A stretch of DNA of 64,000 bases, from assembly GCA_041675285.1 (NCBI GenBank), contig JBAYTZ010000010.1, positions 76,744 through 140,743 of the forward strand. The letters are read 5' to 3'. Positions 18,846 through 26,533 of this stretch are shown piece after piece. The DNA is from Candidatus Delongbacteria bacterium (lineage in GTDB: Bacteria > CAIWAD01). The first letter of the stretch is position 1; every line of letters begins with the position of its first letter. A model generated the notes under the pieces. It saw only the letters and a list, made by a program, of their open reading frames with translations, did no database searches and was not told the DNA's origin. The position numbers and the translations under genes were made by a program.

Positions 18846-19558
18846 CAGGTCCCCGCTTCCTCGCTGAAGAGATACGTACCGATGCGCACCAGGGAGGCGC
18901 CCTCGCGGACCGCCTCCTCAAAGTCCCCGCTCATGCCCATCGAAAGTTCGCGCAGCCGCCCGCGCTCCGGATCCAGCCGGTCCCGCAACCGGCGCAAGCG
19001 GCGGAACTCCGCGCCCGCGTCGCCCTCCGCCGCAGCCATGCCCATCAAGCCGTCCAGGCGCAGGCCCGGCAGGCGGCCCAGCCGCGGCCAGAGCTCCGTC
19101 AGCCCGGCCTCCGTGAAGCCGTGCTTGCTGGCCTCGCCGGAGACGTTTACCTGCAGCAGCACGGGCTGGACCAGTCCGCGCCTCCCGGCCTCCCGGGACA
19201 GCTCCTCGGCCAGTTCCAGCCGGTCCACGCTGTGGATCAGCTGGAAGCGCCCCACCACCTGCCGCACCTTGTTGCCCTGCAGCGTGCCGATGAAGTGCCA
19301 CTCCAGCGGCCGCCGCTCCGCCGGCTGATCGGCGAAGGCCTCCAGCTTGGTCAACGCGGCCTGGGCGCGATTCTCGCCGAACAGCTCCAACCCGGCGGCC
19401 CGCAGCTCCAGCATCTGCTCGGCGTCCAGGTACTTGGTCACCGCCACCACCCGCACCCGGTCGGCCCGCACCGAGGGCTCCGCCTCCCGCCGGGCGGCTT
19501 CGATGCGGGTCTGGATGGCCGCCAGCCGGGTGGCGACATGTTCGGCGTCTGTGCGCAC
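18845..19558 (-). CDS. PLP homeostasis protein (YggS/PLPBP family)
   Basis: A 237-residue pyridoxal-phosphate-binding TIM-barrel protein that buffers cellular PLP and has no known catalysis. The PLP lysine is in VVAVTKYLD; other signatures are LFGENRAQ, WHFIGTLQGNK, LLQVNVSGEASKHGF, and LSMGMSGDFEEAV with VRIGTYLF, which bind the phosphate. It starts with GTG at 19558 and leads the yggS-yggT-divIVA-pnp-ileS run. This position beside yggT and a cell-division gene is the standard one. Confidence 0.93.
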   Translation of the reverse strand: MRTDAEHVATRLAAIQTRIEAARREAEPSVRADRVRVVAVTKYLDAEQMLELRAAGLELFGENRAQAALTKLEAFADQPAERRPLEWHFIGTLQGNKVRQVVGRFQLIHSVDRLELAEELSREAGRRGLVQPVLLQVNVSGEASKHGFTEAGLTELWPRLGRLPGLRLDGLMGMAAAEGDAGAEFRRLRRLRDRLDPERGRLRELSMGMSGDFEEAVREGASLVRIGTYLFSEEAGT

Positions 19559-19644
19559 GTGCCCAGTTCACAATAGAACGCGCTAATATAGGGAGAGGGC
19601 GTGCGGGAATCCGCTCCGCCGACCAACAGACGGGGAAATGATTG

Positions 19645-20397
19645 ATGAAAAGCCCCTTCGCCCGCCGCCCGCCGCTGCTGCGGCCGCTGCTGCGCCAGGC
19701 CATGGAGACCTGGAGCCTGGAGTCCCCGGCCTTCCTGCTCTACGGCCTGTTCATGTTGCTGGCCGGCCTCGCGGTGGGCCAACTGCCCCTGGTGGGCCTG
19801 GTGCTCACGCTGGCTGTGGAGGGGCCGCTGGCCGGTGGCCTGATCCTGGCCACCCGCAGCGTCCTGCTGCAGGAAAGGCCCACGCGCGAGGACTTCCTGG
19901 GCGGCTTCCAGAGCGTCCGCCGGGCCTTCGGGCTGGCCACCCTGGCCCTGATCGTGCCCTTGCTGGGACTGTCCGGCTGGCTGCTGGTGAGTGGCGCGGC
20001 GCCCTGGCTGACGGCCCGGGGCTGGGCTGCGGCCATTCCCCTGCTGGCCGTGCCGGGCGTGCTGCTGGTCCTGGCGGCCTCGCTCTTCTACGCCGTGGCG
20101 GCCCAGGTCCTGCTGTTGGAGGGACAGGATCCGCTGCGCAGCCTGGGGGCCAGCACCCGGCTGGTGCGGCGCCGCCCGCTGGCCGTGGCCCTGCTGCTGC
20201 TCTTCTTGGCGCTGCTCCAGGTCCTGCTGGCCCTGCCCACCTTGCGCAGCCTGCTGACCCAGCAGGAGCCGGGCTGGGTGCAGTGGGTGCCCTACCTGCT
20301 GGGAATGGGACTGCTCGGGCCCTTCCAGGGCATCCTGGGCACGCTGCTCTACTTCCGGTTGCGCGACGAGGGCGGCAGCACCCTGGCCGAGGGCTGA
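19645..20397 (+). CDS. Polytopic membrane protein, unknown function
   Basis: A 250-residue integral membrane protein with about six hydrophobic segments (near 32-55, 58-78, 100-125, 130-155, 175-195, 205-225). The pattern RSLGASTRLVRRRPLAVALL between helices resembles YciC-like or glycerophosphodiesterase-type membrane-domain proteins, but the match is by feel only. ATG at 19645 is chosen over the adjacent TTG. It faces away from yggS across an 86-base gap and converges with the RsmB-like gene. Confidence 0.7.
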   Translation: MKSPFARRPPLLRPLLRQAMETWSLESPAFLLYGLFMLLAGLAVGQLPLVGLVLTLAVEGPLAGGLILATRSVLLQERPTREDFLGGFQSVRRAFGLATLALIVPLLGLSGWLLVSGAAPWLTARGWAAAIPLLAVPGVLLVLAASLFYAVAAQVLLLEGQDPLRSLGASTRLVRRRPLAVALLLLFLALLQVLLALPTLRSLLTQQEPGWVQWVPYLLGMGLLGPFQGILGTLLYFRLRDEGGSTLAEG

Positions 20398-20410
20398 GCG
20401 CCGGTCCGCG

Positions 20411-21634
20411 TCACTCCTTGCGGAAGATCGCCATGAAGGTGCCGTCCTGGTCGCCGTCCAGCGGGCTGACCCGCAGCCGGCCCGGCGCCGGCCGGCCGTC
20501 CAGCGGATTCTCGAAGTCCAGCGGGCGGAACCCGGGCTGCCGCGCAAGAAAGGCCGCCACCCGCGCCTCGTTCTCCACTTCCAGCACGCTGCAGGTGGCG
20601 TAGACCAGCCGGCCGCCGGGCCGCAGCTGGCGCGCGCCCTGATCCAGCAGGCTGTCCTGCAGCTCGGCCAGGCCGGCCAGGTCCGGGGCCCGGCGCCGCC
20701 AGAGGTCGGGGTTGCGGCGCAGCGTGCCGCTGTTGGTGCAGGGCGCGTCCACCAGCACGCCGTCCAGCCGGGGCAGCGCGGGCAGGACGTGGCCGTCCCA
20801 GGCCCGGGTCTGCAGGTTGAAGACGCCCTGACGGCGGGCGCGGCGCTTCAATTCCTCCAGCCGGCCCAGGTGTATGTCGAAGGCGTGCACCAGCCCCTTG
20901 CCCGCCATGGCGGCCGCCAGCTGCAGGCTCTTGCCGCCCGCGCCGGCGCAGAGGTCCAGCCAGTGCTCGCCCGGTTGCGCCTGGCAGACGGCCCCGATGG
21001 CCTGACTGGCCGGGTCCTGCAACACGAAGTGGCCCTGCCGGAAGCCCGGCGTGTCGTAGAGGTCCTCGCGCGTCCGGAGCCGCCAAGCGCCGGCCAGCCG
21101 GGCGTGCGCCTCCAGTCCGGCAGCCAGATCGCCCAGCCCCTCGCGCAATTGCTCCTCAGCGACAGCCCGCAACCAGAGCGAGGGCGGACGCAGGAAGGCC
21201 CGCGCCAGGCCCTCGGCGTCCAGTCCGGCGGGCAAGCCCGCGCGCAGCCAGCCGGGCAGGTGGGCGGCCGCGCTCAGCGCTTCGCCGGCCGTCGCCTCCA
21301 GTTCCCGCAGCGCGGCCTCCGGTCCGTCCTCCCCACCCGCCAGCTCCTCCAGCCGCGTGGCGCGCGCCAGATCGCGCAGGGGATCCGCCGCGGCTCCCAG
21401 CCAGGACGACCAGCGGAACCAGGCCGCCGAGGCCGCCACCAGCCGGCGGCGCAGGGCCGGTTCGGGCTGGTCGCGCCGCAGCAGGCGCGAGAGCTCCAGG
21501 TCGGGTCGCTGGCCGCGTTCGACGGACTGCGCCAACTCGCGCAGCCAGGCCGCCAGCTTCTGCTCGCGGCCGGGCGCGGGGGCCGGGCGCCGCCCGAAGC
21601 GGGCGCCGGAGTACTGGGGTCGTGGCGCTTTCAC
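20411..21634 (-). CDS. RsmB/Nop2-like SAM-dependent RNA m5C methyltransferase
   Basis: A 407-residue enzyme. The N-terminal half (1-190) is a helical, RsmB/NusB-like region. The C-terminal Rossmann domain has SAM-binding WLDLCAGAGGKSLQLA, motif IV VDAPCTNSGTLRRNPD with one catalytic Cys, and motif VI YATCSVL with the second. Both cysteines needed for 5-methylcytosine formation are there. Target (16S C967 or another site) is not decidable by eye. The GTG start at 21634 overlaps the SDR stop (GTGA), and the longer frame upstream is read-through. Confidence 0.9.
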   Translation of the reverse strand: MKAPRPQYSGARFGRRPAPAPGREQKLAAWLRELAQSVERGQRPDLELSRLLRRDQPEPALRRRLVAASAAWFRWSSWLGAAADPLRDLARATRLEELAGGEDGPEAALRELEATAGEALSAAAHLPGWLRAGLPAGLDAEGLARAFLRPPSLWLRAVAEEQLREGLGDLAAGLEAHARLAGAWRLRTREDLYDTPGFRQGHFVLQDPASQAIGAVCQAQPGEHWLDLCAGAGGKSLQLAAAMAGKGLVHAFDIHLGRLEELKRRARRQGVFNLQTRAWDGHVLPALPRLDGVLVDAPCTNSGTLRRNPDLWRRRAPDLAGLAELQDSLLDQGARQLRPGGRLVYATCSVLEVENEARVAAFLARQPGFRPLDFENPLDGRPAPGRLRVSPLDGDQDGTFMAIFRKE

Positions 21635-22398
21635 GCGCCGGGGAAGGGACCGCGGTGGACGTGATACGCGCTGGCCTGGCAGGTGGGCAGCAGCACCAGC
21701 TCGCTGACCTGCACGTGCGCGGGCCGGCCGGCCACCCAGCCCACGGCCTCGGCCACGTCGCGGGGCGTCAGCGGCTGGATGTCCTGGTAGACCTGGGCCG
21801 CCCGGGCCGCGTCGCCGCGGAAGCGCACCACGGAAAATTCCGTCTCCACCAGCCCGGGATCGACGCTGCAGACCCGCACGGGCGTGTTGACCAGATCCAT
21901 CGCCAGGGCGCGGCTGAGGGCCAGCTCGGCGGCCTTGCTGGCGCAGTAGACGGCGCCGCCGGGATAGGACTGGCGCCCGGCCACGCTGCCCAGGTTGATC
22001 ACCTGCCCGCGCCCGCGGGCCACCATGCCCGGCACGAAGTGGCGGATCAGCGTCAGCAGGGCGCGCACGTTGGTGTCCAGCACCTGGTCCCACTCGGCGG
22101 GATTCCCGCTCTGGAGCGGATCCACGCCCAGGGCCAGCCCGGCGTTGTTCACCAGCAGGTCCACCGCGGCCCACTCCGCCGGCAGCCGGTCCGGCAGGGC
22201 GGCCAGGGCCGCGCGGTCGGTCAGGTCCAGGGCCAACGGCAGAAAGCGCCGCCCCAGGGCGCGGATCTCGCCACCCAGACTCTCCAGCCGCTCCGCGCGC
22301 CGGGCCAGAGCCACGATGTCCAGGCCTTGTTCGGCCAGCACTCTGCAGATCTCGCGTCCAATGCCGGCTGAGGCGCCGGTGACCAGGGCGATCGCCAT
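21631..22398 (-). CDS. Short-chain dehydrogenase/reductase (YdfG-like)
   Basis: A classical SDR of 255 residues. Cofactor-binding TGASAGIG (7-14), the NNAG strand (LLVNNAGLALG), catalytic Ser in NLGSVAGRQSYPGGA and the YCASK Tyr-Lys pair. The Arg in VALARRAERLE suggests NADP preference. Overall it is closest to YdfG-type 3-hydroxy acid dehydrogenases acting on serine or malonic semialdehyde analogues, but SDR substrates are not predictable from this. ATG at 22398 has AAGGAG before it. It is coupled to the RNA methyltransferase by a 4-base overlap. Confidence 0.88.
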   Translation of the reverse strand: MAIALVTGASAGIGREICRVLAEQGLDIVALARRAERLESLGGEIRALGRRFLPLALDLTDRAALAALPDRLPAEWAAVDLLVNNAGLALGVDPLQSGNPAEWDQVLDTNVRALLTLIRHFVPGMVARGRGQVINLGSVAGRQSYPGGAVYCASKAAELALSRALAMDLVNTPVRVCSVDPGLVETEFSVVRFRGDAARAAQVYQDIQPLTPRDVAEAVGWVAGRPAHVQVSELVLLPTCQASAYHVHRGPFPGA

Positions 22399-22542
22399 CA
22401 GGGTCTCCTTCGTTGCTGAAGACAATGAGGCAAAACCGGCGCCAGCTCCCCAGGACGGCCACTCCGGCAGGACTCCCATCACCAAACTGGACCCGGGGCG
22501 GTCCGCAGGTCCATCCGTGACACAAGCTTCCTCCGCTCCACC

Positions 22543-22569
22543 GCTGTGCCTCCGTGTCTCTGTGTTGAA
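22543..22569 (+). repeat. Solo right arm of the CTCTGTG repeat family
   Basis: GCTGTGCCTCCGTGTCTC with TGTGTTGAA following, one arm without its inverted partner, in the gap between the SDR gene and the M32 peptidase. A CGTGACACA 9-mer lies 19 bases upstream at 22516. Confidence 0.6.
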
Positions 22570-22640
22570 ACCCCTGAAACCCCAGCCCTCCAGCCCTGCC
22601 GATCCTTACCTTGCAGCCCGGCAACACAACGAGGTTCCTC

Positions 22641-24140
22641 ATGGACACGCTCAAGCGCCTCAAGGCCCGGCTGGCCACCATCAACGATCTGGATTCCGCG
22701 CAGGCCCTGCTGGGCTGGGATCAGCACACCTACATGCCCCGGGGCGGCCTGGAACCCCGCGTGCGCCAGATGGCCACGCTCCAGCGTCTCTCCCACGAGT
22801 GGCTGGCTGCGCCGGAGACCTCGGAGCTGGTGAGCGCCCTGGAGGCCCGGCTGGGCGAGCTGGAGCCCCTGGACGCCCGGCTGGTGGTGGTGACCCGGCG
22901 CGACCTGGACCAGGCCCTGCGCCTCCCCGGCGAGCTGGTCCAGCGCAAGTCCGAGGCCACCGGACGGGCCCTGGACAGCTGGATGATCAACAAACCCCTC
23001 AACAATTTCGACGCCTACCGGCCCCACCTGGAGGAGATCTTCGCCATCGTGCGCGAGGAGGCCGACGCCCTGGGGTATCCCGAGCAGCCCTACGACGCGC
23101 TGCTCAACCGCTACGAACCCGGCCTGCTCACCAGCCGCCTGCAGACCATCTTCGCCGAGCTGGGCGCGGGGCTGGTGCCGCTGGCGCGCCAGCTCTTCGA
23201 GCGCGCCGGGCGCGTGGACGACGCCTTCCTCTACCAGGCCTTCGATCCCCAGGCCCAGTGGGACTTCACCGTGGAGATTCTCGGCGCCATGGGCTACGAC
23301 TTCGCCCACGGCCGGCAGGACAAGAGCCCGCACCCCTTCACCACGGGCTTCGGCATCCCCGACGTGCGGGTGACCACGCGCATCCACGAGTGCGATTTCC
23401 GCGCCGGCCTGTTCGGCAGCCTGCACGAGGGCGGACACGCCCTCTACGAGCAGAACATCAACCCCGCCTTCGACCGCGGACCGCTGGCCCAGGGCAGCAG
23501 CCTGGGCATCCACGAGAGCCAGAGCCGCCTGTGGGAGAACCTGGTGGGCCGCTCCCGGCCCTTCTGGAACCGCTGGTTCGGCGAGGTCAAGCACCGCTTC
23601 CCGGCCCAGCTGGAGGGCGTGGGCTTCCAGCGCTTCCACGAGGCCATCAACCGGGTCAAGCCCAGCCTGATCCGCATCGAGGCCGACGAGGTCACCTACA
23701 GCCTGCACATCTTCGTGCGCTTCGAGCTGGAGCTGGAGCTGCTCTCCGGCCGGTTGGCCGTCCGCGACCTGCCCGAGGCCTGGAACCAAAAGATGCGCGA
23801 CACCCTGGGCCTCACCCCGCCCACGGTGGCCGAGGGCTGCATGCAGGACATGCACTGGGCGGACGCCTCCGTCGGCTACTTCCCCACCTACGCCCTGGGC
23901 AACCTCTACGGCGTGATGATCTTCAACCAGGCCCGCGCCGAGCTGCCCGACCTGGACGAGCAGATCTCCTCCGGCCGGCTGGCTCCGCTGAAGGACTGGC
24001 TGACGGACAAGGTCTACCGCCACGGCCGCTCCCTGGACCCGGCGGAGATCCTGCGCCAGGCCACCGGACGCGAGCTCTCCCCCCAACCCTTCCTGCAGTA
24101 CGTGCGGGAGAAGTACGGCGAGATCTACGGCCTGGAGTAG
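22641..24140 (+). CDS. M32 family carboxypeptidase (thermostable carboxypeptidase Taq type)
   Basis: A zinc carboxypeptidase of 499 residues, the normal M32 length. The zinc motif is HEGGH in GSLHEGGHALYEQN (near residue 263), with the downstream family glutamate in LGIHESQSRLWEN; other M32 signatures are LLGWDQHTYMP at the N-terminus, DVRVTTRIHECDF, YSLHIFVRFELE and YFPTYALGNLYG. It removes C-terminal residues from peptides, probably in the cytoplasm; there is no signal peptide. ATG at 22641 with GAGG upstream is preferred to the TTG at 22611. It is monocistronic. Confidence 0.94.
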   Translation: MDTLKRLKARLATINDLDSAQALLGWDQHTYMPRGGLEPRVRQMATLQRLSHEWLAAPETSELVSALEARLGELEPLDARLVVVTRRDLDQALRLPGELVQRKSEATGRALDSWMINKPLNNFDAYRPHLEEIFAIVREEADALGYPEQPYDALLNRYEPGLLTSRLQTIFAELGAGLVPLARQLFERAGRVDDAFLYQAFDPQAQWDFTVEILGAMGYDFAHGRQDKSPHPFTTGFGIPDVRVTTRIHECDFRAGLFGSLHEGGHALYEQNINPAFDRGPLAQGSSLGIHESQSRLWENLVGRSRPFWNRWFGEVKHRFPAQLEGVGFQRFHEAINRVKPSLIRIEADEVTYSLHIFVRFELELELLSGRLAVRDLPEAWNQKMRDTLGLTPPTVAEGCMQDMHWADASVGYFPTYALGNLYGVMIFNQARAELPDLDEQISSGRLAPLKDWLTDKVYRHGRSLDPAEILRQATGRELSPQPFLQYVREKYGEIYGLE

Positions 24141-24178
24141 CCCGCCCCAACCCCGGGAGTTTGACGAGCACCATGATG

Positions 24179-24203
24179 GATCAGATTGCCCATCAATCTG
24201 ATC
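24179..24203. promoter_or_regulatory. Perfect inverted repeat in the ilvE leader region
   Basis: GATCAGATTG and CAATCTGATC form a perfect 10-bp dyad around a 5-base centre, 165 bases before ilvE and 38 bases after the M32 stop. It could be an operator or a hairpin. It has no T-run, so is not a standard terminator. A shorter palindrome, GGGGAATTCTCCCC, follows at about 24237. Confidence 0.45.
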
Positions 24204-24368
24204 TATCACACACGACCCGCCGGCCAGTGGCCGCTGGGGAATTCTCCCCGGCGCTGCTCCACCCCGGGAGGGCCGCCGAATTTTTAACACATTGCCGCTC
24301 GCCGCAAGAGTCCCGAAGCGGGGCCGCGGGCTGCCATCCCGGCAGACTTCAGGATAAAGGAGGACCGC

Positions 24369-25439
24369 ATGGGAGCATTTCCCGTCACCCGGATCGCCAC
24401 CAGCCGCAGGGACAGCATCGACTACAGCAACCTGCGCTTCGGGGTCTACTTCACGGACCACATGTTCGTGATGGACTACAGCGACGGCGCCTGGCACAGC
24501 CCGCGCATCGAACCCAACGAGCCGATGGCCATTTCGCCGGCCAACATGACCTTCCATTACGGCCAGGCCGTGTTCGAGGGCTTGAAGGCCTTCCGCCAGT
24601 CCAACGGCCGGATCGTGCTCTTCCGGCCGGACCGCCACGCCTCCCGCCTGAACCGCTCCTGCCGCGCCCTCTGCATCCCGGAAATCGCCGAGGACGTGGT
24701 GCTGGCCGGTTTGACCCAGCTGATCCGCGAAGAGCGCGACTTCGTGCCCGCCGAGCGCGGCCACAGCCTCTACGTCCGGCCCTTCGTCATCGCCATGGAC
24801 AACATCCTGGGCGTGCAGTCCAGCCAGAGCTTCCGCCTGATCGTCCTGCTCAGCCCGGTGGCCGCCTACTACGCCGAAGGCATGAAGCCCGTCAGCCTGC
24901 ACGTCGCCCAGCACCACAGCCGCGCCGCCAAGGGCGGTCTGGGCATGGCCAAGACCCCGGCCAACTACGCCGCCAGCCTGCTGCCGGCCAAGCGCGCCAA
25001 GGAGAAGGGCTTCACCCAGGTGCTCTGGCTGGACGCCACGGAGCACAAGTACATCGAAGAAGTGGGCACCATGAACATCTTCTTCAAGATCAACGGCGAA
25101 CTCTACACCCCGCCGCTGGATGGCGACACCATCCTCTCGGGCATCACGCGTATGAGCGTGATCGACCTCTGCCGCTCCTGGGGCACGCCCGTCCACGAGC
25201 AGCGGGTGAGCATCCAGCAGCTCTTCGAGGCCTCCCATTCCGGTGAGCTCGAGGAGGTCTTCGGCACGGGTACGGCCGCGGTGATCAGCCCGGTCGGGGA
25301 GATCCAGTACAACAACGAGACGATCCAGATCAACGGCAAGCAGATCGGCCCCATGGCCCAGAAGCTCTACGACACCATCACGGGCATCCAGTACGGCGAG
25401 TTGGCGGATCCCTTCGGCTGGGTCGTCGAGGTCTGCTAA
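24369..25439 (+). CDS. ilvE: Branched-chain amino acid aminotransferase
   Basis: A fold-type IV PLP aminotransferase, 356 residues, the usual BCAT type II length. It moves amino groups between glutamate and the keto acids of Leu, Ile and Val. Signatures: FHYGQAVFEGLKAFR, YVRPFVIAMD, GLGMAKTPANYAAS with the PLP-proximal region, EVGTMNIFF, and GTGTAAVISPVGEI at the phosphate site. AAAGGAGG lies just before the ATG. It stands alone, with an inverted repeat upstream and a strong terminator downstream, so is its own transcription unit. Confidence 0.95.
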   Translation: MGAFPVTRIATSRRDSIDYSNLRFGVYFTDHMFVMDYSDGAWHSPRIEPNEPMAISPANMTFHYGQAVFEGLKAFRQSNGRIVLFRPDRHASRLNRSCRALCIPEIAEDVVLAGLTQLIREERDFVPAERGHSLYVRPFVIAMDNILGVQSSQSFRLIVLLSPVAAYYAEGMKPVSLHVAQHHSRAAKGGLGMAKTPANYAASLLPAKRAKEKGFTQVLWLDATEHKYIEEVGTMNIFFKINGELYTPPLDGDTILSGITRMSVIDLCRSWGTPVHEQRVSIQQLFEASHSGELEEVFGTGTAAVISPVGEIQYNNETIQINGKQIGPMAQKLYDTITGIQYGELADPFGWVVEVC

Positions 25440-25461
25440 CCGCGTCTCACAAGGAACGACA

Positions 25462-25482
25462 GGGGGCCGCGGCCCCCTTTTT
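25462..25482 (+). terminator. Intrinsic terminator after ilvE
   Basis: GGGGGCC pairs perfectly with GGCCCCC around a 2-base centre, followed directly by TTTTT. It starts 22 bases after the ilvE stop. Confidence 0.88.
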
Positions 25483-25609
25483 CACTCTACGGTCATGACC
25501 AGGGAGTTCTGGCTTCCAGCCGAACTAAGCTCGCTGGCGAATCCTCCGTTGGGATGGTTCACCCGATCTCTGCTTTCCCAAATCAGGCGGAAGTGGCCGG
25601 GCTGGGCGA

Positions 25610-25786
25610 GGTGAAGCGCGCAGCGCTGAACCAGAACCTGGGTGAAGCCCGAAGGGCGAACCAACTACGCGGAGACAGGAAGGAGCCGCTGCCGCCAGCG
25701 GAAGCCCGCCGGGAGGCGGGCTGACTCTGGCGAGTGAGAAAAAGCGCCTCTTTGGCGCCACCTTTCTGGCGCCAGCAGAAAGGTGG
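25610..25786 (+). repeat. Dispersed repeat, copy 1 (about 177 bp)
   Basis: Matches, with substitutions and small gaps, the reverse complement of 41859-42040. Shared blocks are GGTGAAG...CTGAACCA, GGGTG..GTCCGAAGG.CGAACCAACTAC, GCCCGCC.GAGGCGGGCT, and a long dyad CCACCTTTCTGGCGCC with its partner AGAAAGGTGG. No gene is present between the ilvE terminator and 25966. Coding-like frames in this gap are repeat artefacts. Confidence 0.75.
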
Positions 25787-25965
25787 CAATCGTAGGCCCC
25801 GGCCAGTGCCGGGATGGGCAACGGGCCTGTCCCGATCCGTCGCCAAAGCAGCGATTCAAGCACGGCTTCCGTTAAAAACCTTTCACTTATTGAACTCCAT
25901 CCAGCCACTCCTAAACTCCCCCAGTCCCAGGGCCGATATGTTCTCCCGTGAACTTGGAGGCCCTC

Positions 25966-26460
25966 ATGAGACATATCCTGAAGCTCCTGCCCCTGCTGCT
26001 GCTCCCCATTCTGGCGCTGGCGGCCCTGGAAGTCCCCGTCGACCTGCAGGTCTCCATCTTGAAAAAGGTGCTCAAGTTCGATTCCACCCTCCCCGACGCC
26101 GAACACTGCGCGGTGCTGGTCGTGCACAGCGGCGACGCCAAGACCGCCAACGCCCTGGCCGGCGCGTTCAAGGGGGCGGGCTTCAAGCCTGTGGTCTGCG
26201 AGGTGGGCGCTCTGCCCGGAGCGCTGGCCGGCGCCAAGGTGGCCTACTTCTGTCCGGGCGCGGAGAGCGCGGCGGGCAAGCTGCCCGGCGGCGTGCTCAG
26301 CCTGTGCGGGACGCGCAGCGCCGTGGAACAGAACCGCGTGGCCGTCGGGGTGGGCATGGTGGACGCCAAACCCAAGCTGCTGGTCAGCCTGTCGGCCTAC
26401 ACGGCCTGCGGCCACAGCATCGACAGCCAGGTGCTGGGACTGGCCAAGATCATCCGCTGA
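25966..26460 (+). CDS. YfiR-like (DUF4154-type) exported protein
   Basis: A 164-residue protein with a clear signal peptide (LPLLLLPILALAALEVP). The mature part begins VPVDLQVSILKKVLKFD, the pattern seen at the start of YfiR/DUF4154 proteins, which sit in the periplasm and repress a partner sensor. Two Cys pairs (VVCEV, YFCPG, LSLCGT, TACGH) could form disulfides, as in redox-sensitive YfiR. GGAGG lies 5 bases before ATG. The next gene (73 bases later) encodes a chemoreceptor-type sensor whose periplasmic domain resembles CHASE8, so the pair looks like YfiR plus YfiN but with a different output. Confidence 0.75.
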   Translation: MRHILKLLPLLLLPILALAALEVPVDLQVSILKKVLKFDSTLPDAEHCAVLVVHSGDAKTANALAGAFKGAGFKPVVCEVGALPGALAGAKVAYFCPGAESAAGKLPGGVLSLCGTRSAVEQNRVAVGVGMVDAKPKLLVSLSAYTACGHSIDSQVLGLAKIIR

Positions 26461-26533
26461 TCGTCCAGCCGCGTTGGGAAACAGCGGCCCGGAGCACCGG
26501 CGCTCGCCGGCCCGGGCTTGAGGGAAGGGTTTG

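Noticed and set aside
20411..22684. A single 757-residue minus-strand protein spanning the methyltransferase and SDR region
   Set aside because: It is a read-through of the methyltransferase frame into the antisense frame of the SDR gene; GTGA overlap and domain limits give two genes.
24141..24368. A branched-chain amino acid leader peptide or T-box before ilvE
   Set aside because: No short frame rich in Leu/Ile/Val codons and no T-box core were seen; only the dyad at 24179 stands out.
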